This document shows, one piece after another, positions 6,252 through 7,593 of a stretch of 7,593 nucleotides of DNA (positions are counted from its first letter, which is position 1; each line of letters starts with the position of its first letter). The notes below the pieces were generated by a model. The model ran no database searches. It was not told the origin of the DNA and was given only the letters and a program-made list of their open reading frames with translations. The position numbers and the translations under genes were made by a program. Origin of the DNA: Gammaproteobacteria bacterium (lineage in GTDB: Bacteria; Pseudomonadota; Gammaproteobacteria; Arenicellales; Arenicellaceae); assembly GCA_030426005.1 (NCBI GenBank), contig JAUHZM010000150.1, forward strand, positions 1 to 7,593, written 5' to 3'.

Positions 6252-6265
6252 TCCACAAGTGTGGA
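6252..6265 (+). repeat. Inverted repeat TCCACA-AG-TGTGGA in the 5' leader of the small protein gene
   Basis: TCCACA (6252-6257) and TGTGGA (6260-6265) are perfect inverted arms with a two-base centre. In RNA they could form a five-pair stem with the loop AAGT, flanked by GGGAAT on the left and ATCCC on the right, which can add weak outer pairing. It ends eight bases before the ribosome site, so it could be an operator or modulate translation. There is no evidence for a known riboswitch class. Confidence 0.4.
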
Positions 6266-6273
6266 ATCCCAAC

Positions 6274-6277
6274 GAGG
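6274..6277 (+). promoter_or_regulatory. Shine-Dalgarno site (GAGG) that sets the small protein start
   Basis: GAGG lies five bases before the ATG at 6283. It favours that ATG over the in-frame GTG at 6226, which has no such site and would prepend 19 residues unlike the rest of the protein. Confidence 0.6.
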
Positions 6278-6282
6278 TCAAA

Positions 6283-6624
6283 ATGAGCTATCACCTATCC
6301 ATCAATCGTGTCGCAGCAGGGAGCGGCGTGGCATCACCTATTTCAAAAACCGAGTGGTTGTCCTGTGTTGAGGACGACAATGACTTTTCGTGCATCATCG
6401 ATGAGGGCGACAGCGTTTCAGTCTTGTATCAACAAGGTGGAAGGGCTGAGGAACTCAGCTGGTGTGACGGAGTGATCGATGTGTTTCAACCATCAGAAGC
6501 CTTACTGCAAAAACTTACCCAGCTCGCAACGTCATTGAACGCAGCCGTGGTGAACCATGTTAACGACGTGCAGCAACCGCGGATGTCGGACACGCTTTAT
6601 GTTGTGAGCGAGCTGAGTCTGTAA
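6283..6624 (+). CDS. Small acidic protein of unknown function
   Basis: A 113-residue soluble protein with no signal peptide or membrane segment. I do not recognise a named family with confidence. The plan is MSYHLSINR (a beta strand), ISKTEWLSCVEDDNDF (20-35, a helix with Trp25), a strand VSVLYQ, then LSWCDGVIDVFQPSEALLQKLTQLATSLNAAVVN (58-91), a strand with Trp60 followed by a helix. This resembles small uncharacterised bacterial proteins that open with MSY.. and carry an I.xxEW motif and a late helix ending in GARV-like sequence; that resemblance is from memory and not a database match. Net charge is clearly acidic. It stands alone between an intergenic region and convergent yghU, with 14 bases between the two stop codons. 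Codon usage looks like its neighbours, and I see no sign of transfer. The coding call rests on length, the clean ribosome site and the organised secondary-structure pattern. Confidence 0.72.
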   Translation: MSYHLSINRVAAGSGVASPISKTEWLSCVEDDNDFSCIIDEGDSVSVLYQQGGRAEELSWCDGVIDVFQPSEALLQKLTQLATSLNAAVVNHVNDVQQPRMSDTLYVVSELSL

Positions 6625-6636
6625 TCGAAACACCGG

Positions 6637-6655
6637 CGCTACGACGTAGTGTCGT
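6637..6655. repeat. Overlapping inverted repeats at the convergent gene ends
   Basis: Between the two convergent stop codons and running into the yghU end, CGCTAC (6637-6642) can pair with GTAGTG (6646-6651) with one wobble pair. Alternatively ACGAC (6641-6645) pairs perfectly with GTCGT (6651-6655). Neither stem is followed by a T-run on either strand, so a bidirectional terminator is only a possibility. Confidence 0.25.
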
Positions 6656-7517
6656 CGCTCACTTTATCTTGCGTTTTGGTCTCAAAGTCAGCTGCACTGT
6701 GTCGCTCGTGCAGTTGCCCTTTCGGATCGCCCCAGGTGCGATTGACCATCTGACCGCGTTGGACGGCGTCGCGTTGCTCGATTTGTCGGGCCCAGCGCAT
6801 CACATGCTGATACGACTCAGTTTGTAGAAACTCCGCTGCTTCATACACCTGGTTTAACGCCAGCGCGCCGTACCAGGGCCATACAGCAATGTCTGCAATG
6901 GTGTAGTCTTCACCACCCAGATACTGACTCTCGGCCAGGCGTTGATCGAGTACGTCAAGCTGGCGCTTAACCTCCATCGCAAACCGATCAATCGGGTATT
7001 CCATCTTGTAGGGAGCGTAACAATAAAAATGCCCAAAGCCGCCACCCAGGTAGGGCGCACTGCCCATCTGCCAGAATAGCCAGTTAAGTGTTTCGGTTCG
7101 TGCTGCTGGGTCCGTTGGTAGGAATACATCAAATTTTTCCGCCAAGTATAGAAGAATGGCACCGGATTCGAATACCCGTACTGGCTCAGGACCGCTGTGA
7201 TCCACTAGGGCTGGGATTTTTGAGTTCGGATTGGCCGCTACAAAACCGCTGCCGAACTGGTCACCTTTATCAATTCGGATTGGGTAGGCATCATATTCGG
7301 CACCAGAAATGCCTTTGGCCAAAAGCTCTTCTAGCAATATAGTGACCTTAACGCCGTTGGGCGTTGCTAGAGAATAAAGCTGCAATGGGTGCTTGCCAAC
7401 CGGTAATTCGTGTTCGAATCGGCTGCCCGCCGTTGGGCGATTAATATTTGCAAACTGGCCGCCGTTTTCATTTTCCCACTGCCAGACCTTGGGTGGTGTG
7501 TATTCGTTTTGGCTCAT
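6639..7517 (-). CDS. yghU: YghU-type glutathione S-transferase / disulfide-bond reductase
   Basis: A 292-residue cytosolic protein matching E. coli YghU (288 residues) nearly end to end. The N-terminal extension typical of YghU is present (YTPPKVWQWENENGGQFANINRP, residues 6-28), followed by the thioredoxin-like domain: KHPLQLYSL, TPNG (52-55) with Thr52 and Asn54 at the glutathione site, NPNSKIPAL (96-104) with the cis-Pro, and FESGAILLYLAEKF (116-129). The helical C-terminal domain has LNWLFWQMGSAPYLGGGFGHF, YTIADIAVWPWYG and LHERHSAADFETKTQDK. The family binds two glutathiones or GSSG-like ligands and has strong disulfide-bond reductase and organic hydroperoxide activity, with little classical transferase activity. 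The ATG at 7517 matches the family N-terminus, although no clear Shine-Dalgarno precedes it. The last eight residues (VSDDTTS region) are a short polar extension. The gene converges on the small protein gene and has no operon partner in view. Confidence 0.97.
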   Translation of the reverse strand: MSQNEYTPPKVWQWENENGGQFANINRPTAGSRFEHELPVGKHPLQLYSLATPNGVKVTILLEELLAKGISGAEYDAYPIRIDKGDQFGSGFVAANPNSKIPALVDHSGPEPVRVFESGAILLYLAEKFDVFLPTDPAARTETLNWLFWQMGSAPYLGGGFGHFYCYAPYKMEYPIDRFAMEVKRQLDVLDQRLAESQYLGGEDYTIADIAVWPWYGALALNQVYEAAEFLQTESYQHVMRWARQIEQRDAVQRGQMVNRTWGDPKGQLHERHSAADFETKTQDKVSDDTTS

Positions 7518-7593
7518 AATAATTTGGCTTTTGATCGAGTGTCGGTGTTTTAGCTTGGTATCGTAACGCTAGCTGCGCTACAGTGCAGTGAAT
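7518..7593 (-). other. Upstream region of yghU with an imperfect palindrome
   Basis: The 76 bases before yghU to the window edge contain no clear ribosome site or -35/-10 pair. An imperfect inverted repeat GTAACG-N7-CGCTAC (7563-7581, five of six pairs) lies about 46 bases before the start, next to a tandem CAGTGCAGTG (7581-7590). Position suits a promoter-proximal operator, but evidence is thin. Confidence 0.25.

Larger units (their letters stand above)
5972..6282. other. Intergenic region between the beta-helix and small-protein genes
   Basis: These 311 bases hold no convincing gene. After an A-run at the stop codon (5970-5976) there is an eight-base-arm stem-loop (6005-6033). Three copies of GTTAG occur at 6091, 6123 and 6139 in a stretch rich in GGTTAA/GGTTAG, spaced 32 and 16 bases. 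A weak promoter-like pair, a TCCACA/TGTGGA inverted repeat and the ribosome site of the next gene follow. A GTG at 6226 is in frame with that gene, but it has no ribosome site. Confidence 0.55.

Noticed and set aside
1..7593. CRISPR array, tRNA, rRNA, insertion sequence, toxin-antitoxin or defence genes
   Set aside because: I looked on both strands and saw no regularly spaced repeats, cloverleaf, transposase motifs, terminal inverted repeats or known defence domains.

Overview
The window looks like chromosomal DNA of a Gram-negative bacterium, most likely a marine or soil gammaproteobacterium. The reasons are a YghU-type glutathione transferase very close to the enterobacterial protein, a BglX-like periplasmic beta-glucosidase, a DUF2937 membrane protein typical of Proteobacteria, Sec signal peptides on two proteins, and mid-range GC content. 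The species assignment is inference. I see no rRNA, tRNA, transposase, phage gene, CRISPR array or integration scar.

Layout. The minus strand carries the 5' 60% or so of a secreted family 3 glycoside hydrolase (1-1360, cut by the left edge). A 327-base non-coding gap with a small inverted repeat follows. Next come three minus-strand genes, transcribed right to left: a PYROXD2/phytoene-desaturase-like FAD oxidoreductase (2703-4301), a two-helix DUF2937 membrane protein (2124-2660) and a YCII-domain protein (1688-2032). A 173-base divergent region (4302-4474) holds two clear inverted repeats and a possible 14-15 codon leader peptide overlapping the oxidoreductase start as ATGA. On the plus strand lies a secreted right-handed parallel beta-helix protein (4475-5971) ending in a polyproline linker and a short hydrophobic tail. 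After a 311-base gap with two stem-loop-like repeats comes a 113-residue conserved-looking cytoplasmic protein (6283-6624). It converges, 14 bases apart, on yghU (6639-7517, minus).

How the genes fit together. The two secreted proteins, beta-glucosidase and beta-helix protein, fit a polysaccharide- or oligosaccharide-using lifestyle, but they are separated by unrelated genes and oppositely oriented, so they do not form a visible polysaccharide utilisation locus. The oxidoreductase, DUF2937 and YCII genes may be one transcription unit, with gaps of 42 and 91 bases. YghU is a glutathione-dependent disulfide reductase and stands alone.

I found no compelling new multi-gene system. The items most worth a second look are the beta-helix protein's C-terminal tail, the ATGA-coupled leader ORF, and the paired inverted repeats in the divergent promoter region.
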